From: Acidobacteriota bacterium
GTDB lineage: Bacteria; Acidobacteriota; Terriglobia; Bryobacterales; Bryobacteraceae
DNA length: 64,000 bases
Direction of reading: 5' to 3'
NCBI GenBank assembly: GCA_025352795.1
Contig: JANXSF010000026.1
Coordinates: forward strand, 62,001 to 126,000
In this document: piece by piece, positions 52,612 to 62,039 of the stretch
Position numbering within the stretch: the stretch's first letter is position 1
Layout: each line of letters begins with the position of its first letter
Notes under the pieces: model-generated
What the model was told of the DNA's origin: nothing
Seen by the model: only the letters and a program-made list of their open reading frames with translations
The model's database searches: none
Program-made: the position numbers and the translations under genes

Positions 52612-53436
52612 GTGGCAAATCCGTTAACCAACAAAAATATTCTGATTACCGGTGCGGGCCGCGGTATTGGCAAAAGGCTGGCCATGGGGCTGGCTGCCAA
52701 AGGTGCCCGCGTGGGATTGCTGGCCCGCTCCAAAGCAGAAATTGATCTGGCGAAATTGGAGATTGAACATGCCGGTGGCCAAGCGCTGCATCTTCGGGCC
52801 GATGTTCGCGAACTGGATCAATTGCAAGCCGCTGCCGAGCGCATGCGAGTGCATTGGGGTTCTATCGACATACTAATCGCCGCTGCTGGAATCCAGGGTC
52901 CCATTGGACCGTTCTTAGAAACATCACCCAAAGCCTGGTGCGAGACGATTGAAACCAATTTGTTCGGCGTAATGAACTCTATTCGTGCCGTTTTGGGTCC
53001 CATGATAGAACGACGCAATGGAAAAATTATCGTTTTAAGTGGCGGTGGATCGCTAACCCCCAGACCTTCATTTTCCGCTTACGCAGCGGCCAAAACGGGT
53101 ATGGTTCGTATGGTGGAAACAATTGCCGTTGAAGTGAATGATCATAACGTGCAAATCAATTGCATGGCCCCTGGCGGCAGTTATACTTCCATGACTGACG
53201 AGATTCTACATGCCGGCGACAAAGCGGGCTGGAAGGAAATTGACGATGCGACAACGATTCGTACTACGGGTGGGGTTCAAACCGATCGGCAAGTGCAGTT
53301 GGCGGAATTCTTGGCTTCAGAAGCATCAAACCACATCACTGGAAAATTGGTACACGTCAACGATGATTGGAAAAAGCTGCTGCGTTCCACTGTGAACCCG
53401 GAGCTATTCACATTGCGTCGCGTGATGAAGATTTAG
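52612..53436 (+). CDS. Short-chain dehydrogenase/reductase
   Basis: A 274-residue SDR enzyme. The NAD(P) motif is ITGAGRGIGKRLAMGL at about 10-25, ADVRELDQLQ is the adenine-contact segment, AAAGIQGPIGPF is the structural NAG-type motif, and the catalytic Ser and Tyr-x3-Lys lie in VLSGGGSLTPRPSFSAYAAAK. Substrate is unknown. It starts at GTG 52612, eight bases after the DUF169 stop. Its TAG shares TTAG with the stop codon of the convergent PEP-CTERM gene. Confidence 0.92.
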   Translation: MANPLTNKNILITGAGRGIGKRLAMGLAAKGARVGLLARSKAEIDLAKLEIEHAGGQALHLRADVRELDQLQAAAERMRVHWGSIDILIAAAGIQGPIGPFLETSPKAWCETIETNLFGVMNSIRAVLGPMIERRNGKIIVLSGGGSLTPRPSFSAYAAAKTGMVRMVETIAVEVNDHNVQINCMAPGGSYTSMTDEILHAGDKAGWKEIDDATTIRTTGGVQTDRQVQLAEFLASEASNHITGKLVHVNDDWKKLLRSTVNPELFTLRRVMKI

Positions 53437-54119
53437 CGCGCATTCCGACGACTCAGGAACCCAAGTGTGGTGATGCCCACGCCAACTAATGCCCAACTGC
53501 CCGGTTCGGGTGTGTCGGATGCAGACGTCAAAGAAACTGTATCGATCCCGATGAAGTCCCCATTCGTATTGGTGTCGGGCACCGCATATCGAAATGCAAA
53601 ACGCCCATCTTTGGCAACTCCCAATCCGCTAAGAACAACTGAGTAGACGGTCCAATCTTCTGGGTAGCCACCCACGGTCAAACTTGGATTCACGGCAAGT
53701 AGAAGCGTTGTGAAATCTCCCAAAGAGGTGTCGGTAAACCCGACATCACTGCTGTTGCCGTTGGTGCTCAGCCGCAATTCTAAATTGTCAGGAAAGGGGG
53801 CTCCAGGTTCAGTTCGGGTGAAAAAGGTTAGAACATCCCCATCGGTAAAAGTAAACATGGGCGAAATCAACCAGTTGCTGATATTCCCCAAGTCCGTATT
53901 CTGATAGGAAGCCGCAATGTAGGAATCTGCGGCACCACTATGTGCTGCAAAAAGAGTAGTGCCTTGAAACCATCCAAATTGACCGAGTGGGGCACTGTTG
54001 TTGGTTTGCACCCAACCATCCGCAGTGGTGGTGTTTATGTCATCAAACCCATACGTATAAGCAGCCCAAACCTTGCTGCTTGCACTGAGCAACAATAGCG
54101 ATAATAACAGGTGTTTCAG
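53433..54119 (-). CDS. PEP-CTERM protein with choice-of-anchor-type domain, likely CTG start
   Basis: A secreted protein of about 228 residues. GAGGAA lies six bases before CTG 54119, and the codons after it give KHLLLSLLLLSASSKVWAA, a textbook signal peptide; no ATG, GTG or TTG start in frame gives a sensible alternative except TTG or GTG at 54164-54150, which lack a ribosome-binding site. The mature part begins YTYGFDDINTTTADGW and is beta-rich with NWLISPMFTFTDGD and FAFRYAVPDTN. The C-terminus is TPEPGSWALVGVGITTLGFL then SRRNAR, a PEP-CTERM sorting signal. Exported and probably surface-attached; binding role unknown. Confidence 0.8.
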   Translation of the reverse strand: MKHLLLSLLLLSASSKVWAAYTYGFDDINTTTADGWVQTNNSAPLGQFGWFQGTTLFAAHSGAADSYIAASYQNTDLGNISNWLISPMFTFTDGDVLTFFTRTEPGAPFPDNLELRLSTNGNSSDVGFTDTSLGDFTTLLLAVNPSLTVGGYPEDWTVYSVVLSGLGVAKDGRFAFRYAVPDTNTNGDFIGIDTVSLTSASDTPEPGSWALVGVGITTLGFLSRRNAR

Positions 54120-54239
54120 ATGGAATTCCTCACTGTAATTCGACGGTATCACCCAAAGGTGCAAGCAACAATAATTGATTCCACTTAGGATGGTGAAGGG
54201 GAATTACTTACGCTACAAGGGTTGCTAGGATGAACATAC

Positions 54240-55040
54240 ATGCGCCGTTTCTATTTCATCTTTCTGATCCTGCCTGTCTTCGGCCAGCAACTTACTTTCA
54301 ACCGAGTGCTACAGCCGATTGTGGAAAAGCGTCTACGATCCTACACACAAAAGAACAAAGATCGTATGCCAGCATTGCGCCAGATTTTTGAGGATGTTGG
54401 ATGTAAGGATGAATCGCTTTCCGAACAGAAGGTAAAAGGTGTAAAAGCCCCTAATCTGATCTGTACTCAAAAAGGTGCCACCGATTCCGTAATTCTGGTG
54501 GGCGCCCACTTTGACCTCATCGAAAGAGGTTACGGAGTTGTTGATAATTGGACCGGGGCATCCCTGCTGCCCAGCTTGTTTGAAAGTCTTGCAAACGCGC
54601 AGAGGAAACATACTTTTGTATTCGTCGCTTTCACTGGAGAAGAGTTAGGACTGCTGGGTTCAAAATCTTACGTCAAGAAAATGGGTAAGGAGCTGAGCAG
54701 TATAAAAGCGATGGTGAACATTGACACTCTGGGGCTTGCCGACACCAAAGTTTGGACCAGCTATGCCGACAAAAACCTGCTTCAACAGTTGTATAAAATT
54801 GCCGACGCTCTGCATCTTCCAATAGTCGGAGTGAATGTGGAGCGAGTGGGTTCTACAGATTCCGAATCTTTCCGCGAAAAGAAGATTCCGTCCATTGCGC
54901 TGCATTCGGTGACATCGGAAACTTTGAAAATCCTGCATTCACCACAAGATACTATTGAAGCTGTGAAATTGGATGAGTACTATCAGAGTTACCGCTTAAT
55001 CGCTGCTTATTTGGCGTTCTTGGATCAGGCACTGGAGTAA
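54240..55040 (+). CDS. M28-family zinc aminopeptidase-like protein
   Basis: A 266-residue exported hydrolase of peptidase family M28. A signal peptide (MRRFYFIFLILPVFGQ) starts at ATG 54240. The metal ligands are seen in order: VGAHFD, VDNWTGASLL, the Glu pair in TGEELGLLG, NIDTLG and a late His in SIALHS. M28 enzymes are aminopeptidases or glutaminyl cyclases with two zinc ions; residue pattern does not distinguish them here. It stands alone with spacers of 120 and 265 bp to its neighbours. Confidence 0.9.
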   Translation: MRRFYFIFLILPVFGQQLTFNRVLQPIVEKRLRSYTQKNKDRMPALRQIFEDVGCKDESLSEQKVKGVKAPNLICTQKGATDSVILVGAHFDLIERGYGVVDNWTGASLLPSLFESLANAQRKHTFVFVAFTGEELGLLGSKSYVKKMGKELSSIKAMVNIDTLGLADTKVWTSYADKNLLQQLYKIADALHLPIVGVNVERVGSTDSESFREKKIPSIALHSVTSETLKILHSPQDTIEAVKLDEYYQSYRLIAAYLAFLDQALE

Positions 55041-55305
55041 GTTTAGCAAACCATATCCAACCAGTTGTCACCAGCCCACCAACTTCCTCGATCAAACCCA
55101 ATGAATCGGAGCCACAAAGTTGGCCGCATCCTCTGAATCCATTAAAATTCCTACAGTAACAAAAGTAAACGTTGACTATTGCTGTGATGCATGAAACACT
55201 ACCAGCACTCATCTTGTTCGGATGAACGCTTGTGCGCGACGCGAGTTTCGTTCTGCTGTCCGAATTGTATGTCCATTTTTGAATGTAAGCAATTAGGAGA
55301 AATAA

Positions 55306-58300
55306 TTGAAGATTTCTATGTTGAGGCTATCTACCGCGTTGTATCTTTTCAGCCTTAGTAGTGCGCTTCATGCGCAATCTGCTAGTGGCCAAATCACCGG
55401 TACTGTAAAAGATTCTTCAGGAGCTGTGATTGCCGGGGCCGCTGTTTCCCTAAGCAGTCAATTGACTGGGCAATCCCGACGTTCAACCACCAATGAGACG
55501 GGATCCTTTTCGTTTCCGCTTCTCCCGGTCAGTGTGTATAGCGTGACGGTGGACCAAAAGGGATTTCGAGGTTCCAAGCGCACCGATATCTCTTTGAACG
55601 TAGATCAAGTGGCCCGCATCGATATTGAGATGCAAGTGGGCGAAGTGACCGAGACTGTAAACGTCCGCGAATCGGCCACATCCATTGATACAGAAAGTGC
55701 TTCCGTGGGTCAGGTAGTAAGTCAACGGCAAGTGAGTCAGTTACCTTTGAACGGGCGCAATTTCTTGCAGTTGCTGTTTCTGGGTGCTGGTGCGGTGGAA
55801 ACGTCTGGGGAACAGGGTGGCATGCGCCAAGGTGCTGGCAATGCGATCAGCATTAATGGCAGTCGACCCACATCGAACAACTACATGTTGGACGGGACCT
55901 CAAATACCGATACTGCGCTGGGAACTCCGGCGGTTGTACTTTCAGTTGACGCCATTCAGGAATTCAAACAACAAACCTCCACTTATTCGGCTGAATACGG
56001 GTTCAGTGCGAATCAAGTGAACATTATTAGCAAGAGCGGAACTAACGATCTGCACGGAACCGTCTTCTGGTTCCTGCGCAACAACGCCCTTGACTCGCGG
56101 AGTTATTTTCAAGGGGCCATTCCTCCCTTGCGCCAGAATCAACCAGGATTTGTTGTGGGTGGTCCGGTTCTGATCCCGAAACTCTATAACGGGAAAAACA
56201 AGACGTTCTGGCTCGTAAATTATGAAGGGCTGCGCCTTCGCCAAGGTACCGACTTTTTCGGCAATGTTCCCAACCCGTCGCTTCTAGCTGGCAACTTCAC
56301 TTCGCCGATTACAGACCCGCTGAGTGGTATCCCGTTCCCTGGAAATACAGTTCCCTCCTCGCGCTTTGCCCGCCTGTCGAAAGTGGTTGTAGCAGCAAAC
56401 TTCTGGCCAGTGGCGAACATCAACCTTGCCCAAGGAAACTATCGGGCAACCTTGCCAGCGCCGACAACTCAGAATCAACAAACTTACCGAATGGATCAAT
56501 CACTGGGAAAATTCGGAAACGTGTTTGCCCGTGGTTCGTTGGTCAAATTTGAGAACACTGCCAACGGGAATATCACTTCAAATGGACGCACCTTCTTCAA
56601 CCAGGAAAGCACTAACTGGCAAGTAAGTCATTCCATCACGCTTGGACCCCATGTTGTGAACCAATTCCGCATTGGGAAGTTGGATGCAACGGCAAATCAG
56701 TTCGGTGTTTCTGCTCCACAGAGTGCTGTGGATGCCATTGCTTTGACCGGTGTCTTCGCCAATCTTTCCGATACTGCGCGCACTTGGCCAAGCATGGGCA
56801 TGACCGGCTATTCTGGCGTGGGTGGAGCTGTAAACGCTTACCAGGCTAGCTTTCAACCCATGTGGGATCTCAGCAATTCCACCACTATCATCAAAGGTAG
56901 CCATACGATTACAACCGGCATCAATTATCGCCGTTGGAGTTTGAATCGCGATTTGGCGAATAACTTCCTGGGCAATTTCACCTATCAGGGATTCTTCTCT
57001 GGCAACCCGGTTGCGGACATGCTGCTGGGCTACTACCAAAACGCGGCACTGTTCCAACCTGCCCCGTTTGCGGTTACAGGTCAATCGGGAAATCCACGGC
57101 AATTCAACTTCCAGTATTTTGCACCCTATGCCCAGGACGACTGGAAGGTAACTAAGAATTTGACTTTGAATTTGGGATTGCGTTGGGATTTCCGGACCAT
57201 GCCCAATGAAACCAACAACCGCATGGGATGGCTGGATGTAACCAATCCCAAAGGTGGCATGTGCATTGCAGACTCAACGTTGGTAGACAAAGGAATTGCG
57301 CCAGCAGGCAATGGCTTCTATCGCTATTGCGGAAGAACCACTCCTGCCGATTCGCAGAAGACACCGTTTGCACCACGGCTGGGCTTTGCCTGGCGTCCAG
57401 TGGGCGGAGACAAGACCGTGATCAGGGGCGGCTATGGTATTTTCTTTGATTCCGCCGAAGGTCGCGAAATTGACGGATCAGCCGACATCTATCCTTACGT
57501 AAGTCGCGGTAGCTTTACGCAGAGCGTCGGGCAGGTGGCTAAGTTACAAACTACCGATTCGTTATTTCCGTCGTTCAGTAATCCCGGACCAGTTACTGCC
57601 GCTGCCAACAGCTTCATTGCAGTAATCATTTCGGAAAGGCCACGCAACCCTTATGTACAACAGTGGAGCTTGTCCATTCAACGTCAGTTGACGCCCAATA
57701 CAACGCTGGAAGTGAACTACCTTGGCAACAAGGGAACCAACCTTCTTATGCGTCGTAACATAGCGCAGGCGCTGCCTCCCGTGAATCCGGCTAACCCTGG
57801 GACCGTACTTTCACGACGTCCCTATAGCCAGTTTGGAGTTTACATCAACAGTGATTGGAGCGGGAATTCAAACTACAACTCAGGCAATGTGAAGTTGGAA
57901 CATCGCAGTGGGAACTTCCTATTGACCACTGTATACACCTGGGCGAAGAGCATTGACAATAAGTCCGCCGCAGCGGGCATTGGTAGCGCAAATACAGGTT
58001 GGCAAGGATTTCTTGACAACCACGATGTACGTCGGGATCGGGGTCTTTCTGATTTCAACGTGGACCATCGGCTAGTCAACAGCTTTGTGTACACGGTGCC
58101 GTTAGGCCGTGGAGGAAAGTACTTGGCTAACGTCAGCAAGGTTGCAAACCTGGCCGTAGGCGGCTGGCAGGTGAATGGTATTGTAACCATGCAACGGGGC
58201 TTCCCCTATCCGATCTTTGCGCAGGATGCAGGCGGCTTGCTCGACAACTTCTCCAACCGGGCGAATTTGGTGGGCGATCCACGTAGCGGATTTTCCCAGA

Positions 58301-58596
58301 CAATTGCACAGTGGTTCAATACCAAGGCGTTTCAACAACCAGCCCCCGGAGTGCTGGGCAATTCGGGACGGAATATTCTTCGCGCTCCAGGGATCAACAA
58401 CTTTGATCTTTCAGCGTTTAAGAATTTCCAGTTAGTAGAGCGTGTTTCACTGCAGTTCCGGCTTGAATCGTTCAATAGCTTCAACCATACGCAGTGGGGC
58501 AGACCAGTGATCGACATGACTTCACCTCAGTTTGGACAGATTACATCGGCCAGGGCCGGTAGAATCAACCAACTTGGTTTGAAGTTTGTGTTCTAG
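55306..58596 (+). CDS. Oar-type TonB-dependent outer-membrane receptor
   Basis: A 1096-residue receptor, the second of this type here. TTG 55306 lies about six bases after AGGAGA. The signal peptide ends at SALHAQ. The carboxypeptidase-regulatory domain spans about 25-105 (ITGTVKDSSGAVIAGAAVSL), the plug about 110-250 with QLPLNGRNFLQLLFLGAG, ISINGSRPTSNNYMLDG and INIISKSGTN-like sequence, then a barrel to the final LGLKFVF. The NGR-N and NGSR segments are typical of Oar-type receptors. Ligand unknown; no TonB system or SusD is nearby. A GC-rich terminator follows. Confidence 0.92.
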   Translation: MKISMLRLSTALYLFSLSSALHAQSASGQITGTVKDSSGAVIAGAAVSLSSQLTGQSRRSTTNETGSFSFPLLPVSVYSVTVDQKGFRGSKRTDISLNVDQVARIDIEMQVGEVTETVNVRESATSIDTESASVGQVVSQRQVSQLPLNGRNFLQLLFLGAGAVETSGEQGGMRQGAGNAISINGSRPTSNNYMLDGTSNTDTALGTPAVVLSVDAIQEFKQQTSTYSAEYGFSANQVNIISKSGTNDLHGTVFWFLRNNALDSRSYFQGAIPPLRQNQPGFVVGGPVLIPKLYNGKNKTFWLVNYEGLRLRQGTDFFGNVPNPSLLAGNFTSPITDPLSGIPFPGNTVPSSRFARLSKVVVAANFWPVANINLAQGNYRATLPAPTTQNQQTYRMDQSLGKFGNVFARGSLVKFENTANGNITSNGRTFFNQESTNWQVSHSITLGPHVVNQFRIGKLDATANQFGVSAPQSAVDAIALTGVFANLSDTARTWPSMGMTGYSGVGGAVNAYQASFQPMWDLSNSTTIIKGSHTITTGINYRRWSLNRDLANNFLGNFTYQGFFSGNPVADMLLGYYQNAALFQPAPFAVTGQSGNPRQFNFQYFAPYAQDDWKVTKNLTLNLGLRWDFRTMPNETNNRMGWLDVTNPKGGMCIADSTLVDKGIAPAGNGFYRYCGRTTPADSQKTPFAPRLGFAWRPVGGDKTVIRGGYGIFFDSAEGREIDGSADIYPYVSRGSFTQSVGQVAKLQTTDSLFPSFSNPGPVTAAANSFIAVIISERPRNPYVQQWSLSIQRQLTPNTTLEVNYLGNKGTNLLMRRNIAQALPPVNPANPGTVLSRRPYSQFGVYINSDWSGNSNYNSGNVKLEHRSGNFLLTTVYTWAKSIDNKSAAAGIGSANTGWQGFLDNHDVRRDRGLSDFNVDHRLVNSFVYTVPLGRGGKYLANVSKVANLAVGGWQVNGIVTMQRGFPYPIFAQDAGGLLDNFSNRANLVGDPRSGFSQTIAQWFNTKAFQQPAPGVLGNSGRNILRAPGINNFDLSAFKNFQLVERVSLQFRLESFNSFNHTQWGRPVIDMTSPQFGQITSARAGRINQLGLKFVF

Positions 58597-58620
58597 CAAT
58601 TGATTGAGGTTGTGCAGAAA

Positions 58621-58652
58621 GGGCTCGCCACGTGGCGAGCCCTTTCTGTTTT
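58621..58652 (+). terminator. Terminator of the second TonB-dependent receptor gene
   Basis: GGGCTCGCCACGTGGCGAGCCC is a perfect 22-bp palindrome beginning 24 bases after the stop, followed by TTTCTGTTTT. Confidence 0.9.
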
Positions 58653-58668
58653 AAGGTAAGGTGAACGG

Positions 58669-59862
58669 GTGATAAAAGTACTTCTGAACAACAGCACAGC
58701 TCTGCTACTGGTGCTGCTATCGGCGAGTTTCGCATTGCAGGGTCAAGGCCATGCAGACCCAGCCGTGCTGCGCAAGTATGTGGAGGAAGGCCAGCGAGCT
58801 CTGGCTGAAGGCCGTTACGCCGAAGCGGAAGCTTCCTACGAAAAATTACGACAGTTGGACCCAGTCACGGCAGAGATCCAAGCCACACTGGGTGTGATTT
58901 ACTATCAACAACGCAAGTATGAAAAGGCTGTCCCAGTGCTTCGTCAGGCGCTGAAGCTGAAGCCCGGGTTGCCTAATCTTGACGTGTTGCTGGCCATGTC
59001 ACTGGCGGAATTGGGTCGTCATGCTGAAGCGATGGCTGGGCTTGAAAAAGGATTTCGGAAAAGTGTTGACCCAGTGTTGAAACGCATGGCTGGGCTGCAA
59101 CTTCAGCGCAGTTTAACGGCGCTTCGCAAAGATAGCCAGGCCATGGAAGTTTCACTGGAACTGTTCCGACTCTATCCGCAAGATGCTGAGGTGCTGTATC
59201 ACACCGGACGCTTGTTCGGGAACTTTGCGTATTTAGCAATGCGGCAATTGGCGGCAGTGGCCCCTGATTCTGGATGGCGGCATTTAGCGGCTGGGGAAGC
59301 GCATGAGGCAGAGGGTAACTTTGCCCTGGCCGCTGGTGAATATCGTGAAGTGATGCGTGTGGAACCGGGTCGAACTGGAATGCACTATCGCTTAGGGCGA
59401 GTGCTGTTGGCGGCGAAAGATGATGCCGAGGCTCGCAAAGAATTTGGTGAAGAATTGAACGCTGACCCGTCCAACGCCAACGCCGCTTATGAGGCCGGTG
59501 AGATAGAACGGAAAGCAGGAAAACTAGGTGCAGCGCGTGAATTTTTCGCCCAGTCAGTCACAACAGATGGGGAGTTTCAGGAAGCGCGTGTGGGGCTGGG
59601 ACGAACCTTGATCGCACTTGGGAAACCAGCCGAGGCGCTAGCGCATTTGAAGAAGGCTGCACTGCTGGATTCTCAGGATGAAATTCCACACTTTCATTTG
59701 GCGCAAGTATATCGGGCCGCGGGCGATGCAGCAGGTCAGCAACGGGCGCTGGCAGAGTTTCGTCGACTACGTCAAATGAAAGGGGACGGCCAACCGCTAA
59801 CGGCACCTCGGCGCGATGTGACTCGGCAGGAAGTTAACGCCCAGGCAGAGGATCCGCACTGA
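58669..59862 (+). CDS. Secreted TPR-repeat protein
   Basis: A 397-residue exported protein. The signal peptide MIKVLLNNSTALLLVLLSAS starts at GTG 58669. Eight or so tetratricopeptide repeats follow: ALAEGRYAEAEASYEKLRQL, YQQRKYEKAVPVLRQALKL, LGRHAEAMAGLEKGF, AGEYREVMRVEPGRTG and AREFFAQSVTTDGEFQEARV. TPR solenoids bind peptides or other proteins. It is convergent with a CRTAC1 gene and overlaps it by 29 bp; TPR and CRTAC1 proteins often occur together in acidobacteria, so a shared complex is plausible. Partner and function are unknown. Confidence 0.88.
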   Translation: MIKVLLNNSTALLLVLLSASFALQGQGHADPAVLRKYVEEGQRALAEGRYAEAEASYEKLRQLDPVTAEIQATLGVIYYQQRKYEKAVPVLRQALKLKPGLPNLDVLLAMSLAELGRHAEAMAGLEKGFRKSVDPVLKRMAGLQLQRSLTALRKDSQAMEVSLELFRLYPQDAEVLYHTGRLFGNFAYLAMRQLAAVAPDSGWRHLAAGEAHEAEGNFALAAGEYREVMRVEPGRTGMHYRLGRVLLAAKDDAEARKEFGEELNADPSNANAAYEAGEIERKAGKLGAAREFFAQSVTTDGEFQEARVGLGRTLIALGKPAEALAHLKKAALLDSQDEIPHFHLAQVYRAAGDAAGQQRALAEFRRLRQMKGDGQPLTAPRRDVTRQEVNAQAEDPH

Positions 59863-61573
59863 TAATGCCCAGGCCTTCTTTAATGCGGATCAGCCTGTCT
59901 GCAGGTACGCTAGCGAAATTCTCAGTGCGGCCATTGGGCCAACGCACCTCCAGTGCCGCGTTGGTCGCAGCACCTAAGCCGAAGTGCAAGCGCAGATCAT
60001 TGACGGAATAGAAACTGGATTGGCTTAAGACCTCCTGTGCCTGGCGATGCCCGCCGTAAGTGGCAATGACCCGGGCCCCAATAGCGGTGCGGTTGGAAAC
60101 CGTGCCTTCCAACTTCACTTTTAACCAATGATGGGCAGTTTTAAGATCGTTTCGAAGTAGCGACGGTGGTTCCCCCATATTGAGAATGAGAACATCCAGA
60201 TCGCCATCGTTATCAAAGTCTCCAAAGGCGCAGCCTCGGCTGGAATGAACCTCAGTCATGGCCGGCCCACCCAAATTGATCAGTTCTTCAAAGGTGCCAT
60301 TGCCCAGGTTTCGGAAGATCAGGCGCGGAGTTTTGTAGGGGTAGCTTGGGAGTTTCTTTTCAATTTCCGGATAGACATTGCCTGTGACATAGAACAGGTC
60401 GGGGTAGCCGTCGTTATCCAAATCAACTATGCCTGCACCCCAACCAACAAAGCGCGTTTCCACACCCAGGCCAGATTTATTGGTGGCATCCTCAAAGTTG
60501 CCTTTGCCATCGTTGCGGTAAAGGACGTTAGTATCGTCAGCAAAGTGCGTCTTGAAGATATCCAGACTACCGGAAAGATCGTAATCACCAATGCCCAGAC
60601 CCATGCCCGCTTGCTCCATTCCATCATCGTTAAGGGCCACGCCACTTTCCAGAGCGATTTCACTGAACGTGCCGTTTTTATTGTTGCGAAACAGAAAGCT
60701 GGGGGTGGAATCGCAGGCCACGTAAATGTCTGGCCAGCCGTCATTATTAAAATCGGCAGAGACTGCAGTCATGCCATAGCTGCCTCGCCCTTTGGCGATG
60801 CCAGAAGGGATGGAAACATCTGTGAACGTACCGTTGCCGTTGTTTCGGTAAAGGGAGTGAGTGCCATGGGGCAATCCCCGAGGGCCGCAGTTTACTGGAA
60901 TACCTTTCCAGTTACAGTAAGTGCTGCCACCGGGCTTGGCCACTTTAGAGGGATCGAAATCCACATAGTTAGAAACGAATAGGTCAAGGTAGCCATCGCG
61001 ATTGTAGTCAAGAAAAGTGCAGCCAGCACCCCAGCGGCGAGTGGGATTCAGTAATCCGGCTTTTGCCGTGACATCGGTAAAGGTGCCATCTCCATTGTTG
61101 CGATAAAGAACATTCTGCCCCCAGTATGTTAGAAACAAATCGTCGTGACCATCGTTGTTGTAATCACCCAGACAGACAGCGGAGGCCCATCCGGAACGCA
61201 GCAGGCCAGCCTTTTCCGTGACATCAGTAAACGTGCCGTCGCGATTATTTTTGTAGAGGCGATTGGAGCTTCCCGCGGGATGCCCTGATAGAAGTGACCC
61301 GTTGAGCACGAAAATATCCAGCCAGCCATCGTTATCGTAATCGAAGAAGGCAACGCCGCAACCAATGGATTCCAGAATGTAATCTTTGCGATCGGGATTG
61401 CCGTATACAGTGGGGTGAATCAGGCCAGCCTGCTCAGCGATATCTACAAAATTCGCCAGGAACGGCCGTCCAGATGGTTTGCCTCGAGCAACAGCCTGCA
61501 CGCCACGCGACGCCACTCCTTGCGAAAAGGCAGGGCCGACTAACGAAGCAAGAATGGCGCGACGGGTGACCAT
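59834..61573 (-). CDS. CRTAC1/ASPIC-UnbV protein with seven FG-GAP repeats
   Basis: A 579-residue exported protein. MVTRRAILASLVGPAFSQG has a twin-arginine pair before a hydrophobic core, so it is likely a Tat substrate. Seven FG-GAP/VCBS repeats with D-x-D-x-DG-x2-D loops follow (for example DYDNDGWLDIFV, DYNNDGHDDLFL, DFDNDGDLDVLI), as expected for a seven-bladed calcium-binding propeller. The C-terminal 80 residues form an ASPIC/UnbV domain (IGARVIATYGGHRQAQEV, RLHFGLGAATNAALEVRWPN). Members are surface or periplasmic binding proteins of unknown ligand. Convergent overlap of 29 bp with the TPR gene. Confidence 0.9.
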   Translation of the reverse strand: MVTRRAILASLVGPAFSQGVASRGVQAVARGKPSGRPFLANFVDIAEQAGLIHPTVYGNPDRKDYILESIGCGVAFFDYDNDGWLDIFVLNGSLLSGHPAGSSNRLYKNNRDGTFTDVTEKAGLLRSGWASAVCLGDYNNDGHDDLFLTYWGQNVLYRNNGDGTFTDVTAKAGLLNPTRRWGAGCTFLDYNRDGYLDLFVSNYVDFDPSKVAKPGGSTYCNWKGIPVNCGPRGLPHGTHSLYRNNGNGTFTDVSIPSGIAKGRGSYGMTAVSADFNNDGWPDIYVACDSTPSFLFRNNKNGTFSEIALESGVALNDDGMEQAGMGLGIGDYDLSGSLDIFKTHFADDTNVLYRNDGKGNFEDATNKSGLGVETRFVGWGAGIVDLDNDGYPDLFYVTGNVYPEIEKKLPSYPYKTPRLIFRNLGNGTFEELINLGGPAMTEVHSSRGCAFGDFDNDGDLDVLILNMGEPPSLLRNDLKTAHHWLKVKLEGTVSNRTAIGARVIATYGGHRQAQEVLSQSSFYSVNDLRLHFGLGAATNAALEVRWPNGRTENFASVPADRLIRIKEGLGIISADPLPGR

Positions 61574-61601
61574 GGTTCAGTTATTGTATTTCCAACAGCT
61601 T

Positions 61602-62039
61602 CTATATTGACACCAGCGGGTTTGTCACATGCAGAGCCGGGAAGCGGCTGAAATCGCGGTCTACGCTCCACAACGTATCCACTGATTGCTGGACGAAGAC
61701 TGCAGCAATCCGCGCATCGTGCACCAGGCGGCCTGTCACACGTCCCTCCCTTACCAGGCTTTCCAGTACCTTCAAATGTGTCGAGCCTTCGGCGATCCAA
61801 CAAAAGGTGGGTCAAGCACGCCAGTTTTCAATCTCGGATAAACATTGGTCAATGGTGCTGGCCGGTCGGTAAATTTTTGGGTTCGTCACAATGCTGATGA
61901 ACTCGTGTGCGCATTGCCACACCACACACCAGGGCTTGCCGCTGGCAGCTAAATTGTCCATTGCTTCCACGTCAGCCAGATGGAAAGGGGAATCGCCACG
62001 ATGGGCGTAAATCAAAATATTGGTATCGACGGCAATCAT
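61602..62039 (-). pseudogene. vapC PIN-domain toxin gene with an in-frame nonsense codon
   Basis: A PIN-domain toxin gene of 146 codons with a TGA at codon 76 (61814-61812). The first part has Asp5 (MIAVDTN) and Glu46 (CAHEFISI), the first and second acidic active-site residues. The part behind the stop stays in the same frame and carries the rest of the domain: LVHDARIAAVFVQ (third Asp) and LWSVDRDFSRFPAL (fourth Asp), ending at TAG 61604. In relatives this position is usually a Ser, so a TCA to TGA change is likely. The truncated product would lack two catalytic Asp. The gene overlaps the antitoxin by ATGA. Confidence 0.85.

Noticed and set aside
61812-61814. TGA in vapC as selenocysteine or read-through codon
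   Set aside because: PIN toxins have no selenocysteine at this position, no SECIS-like hairpin is seen, and relatives carry a Ser here; a point mutation is simpler.
61540-61815. 91-codon minus-strand open frame over the end of the PIN gene
   Set aside because: It is out of frame with the PIN domain text, which continues in the toxin frame behind the TGA; the alternative frame has no domain character.
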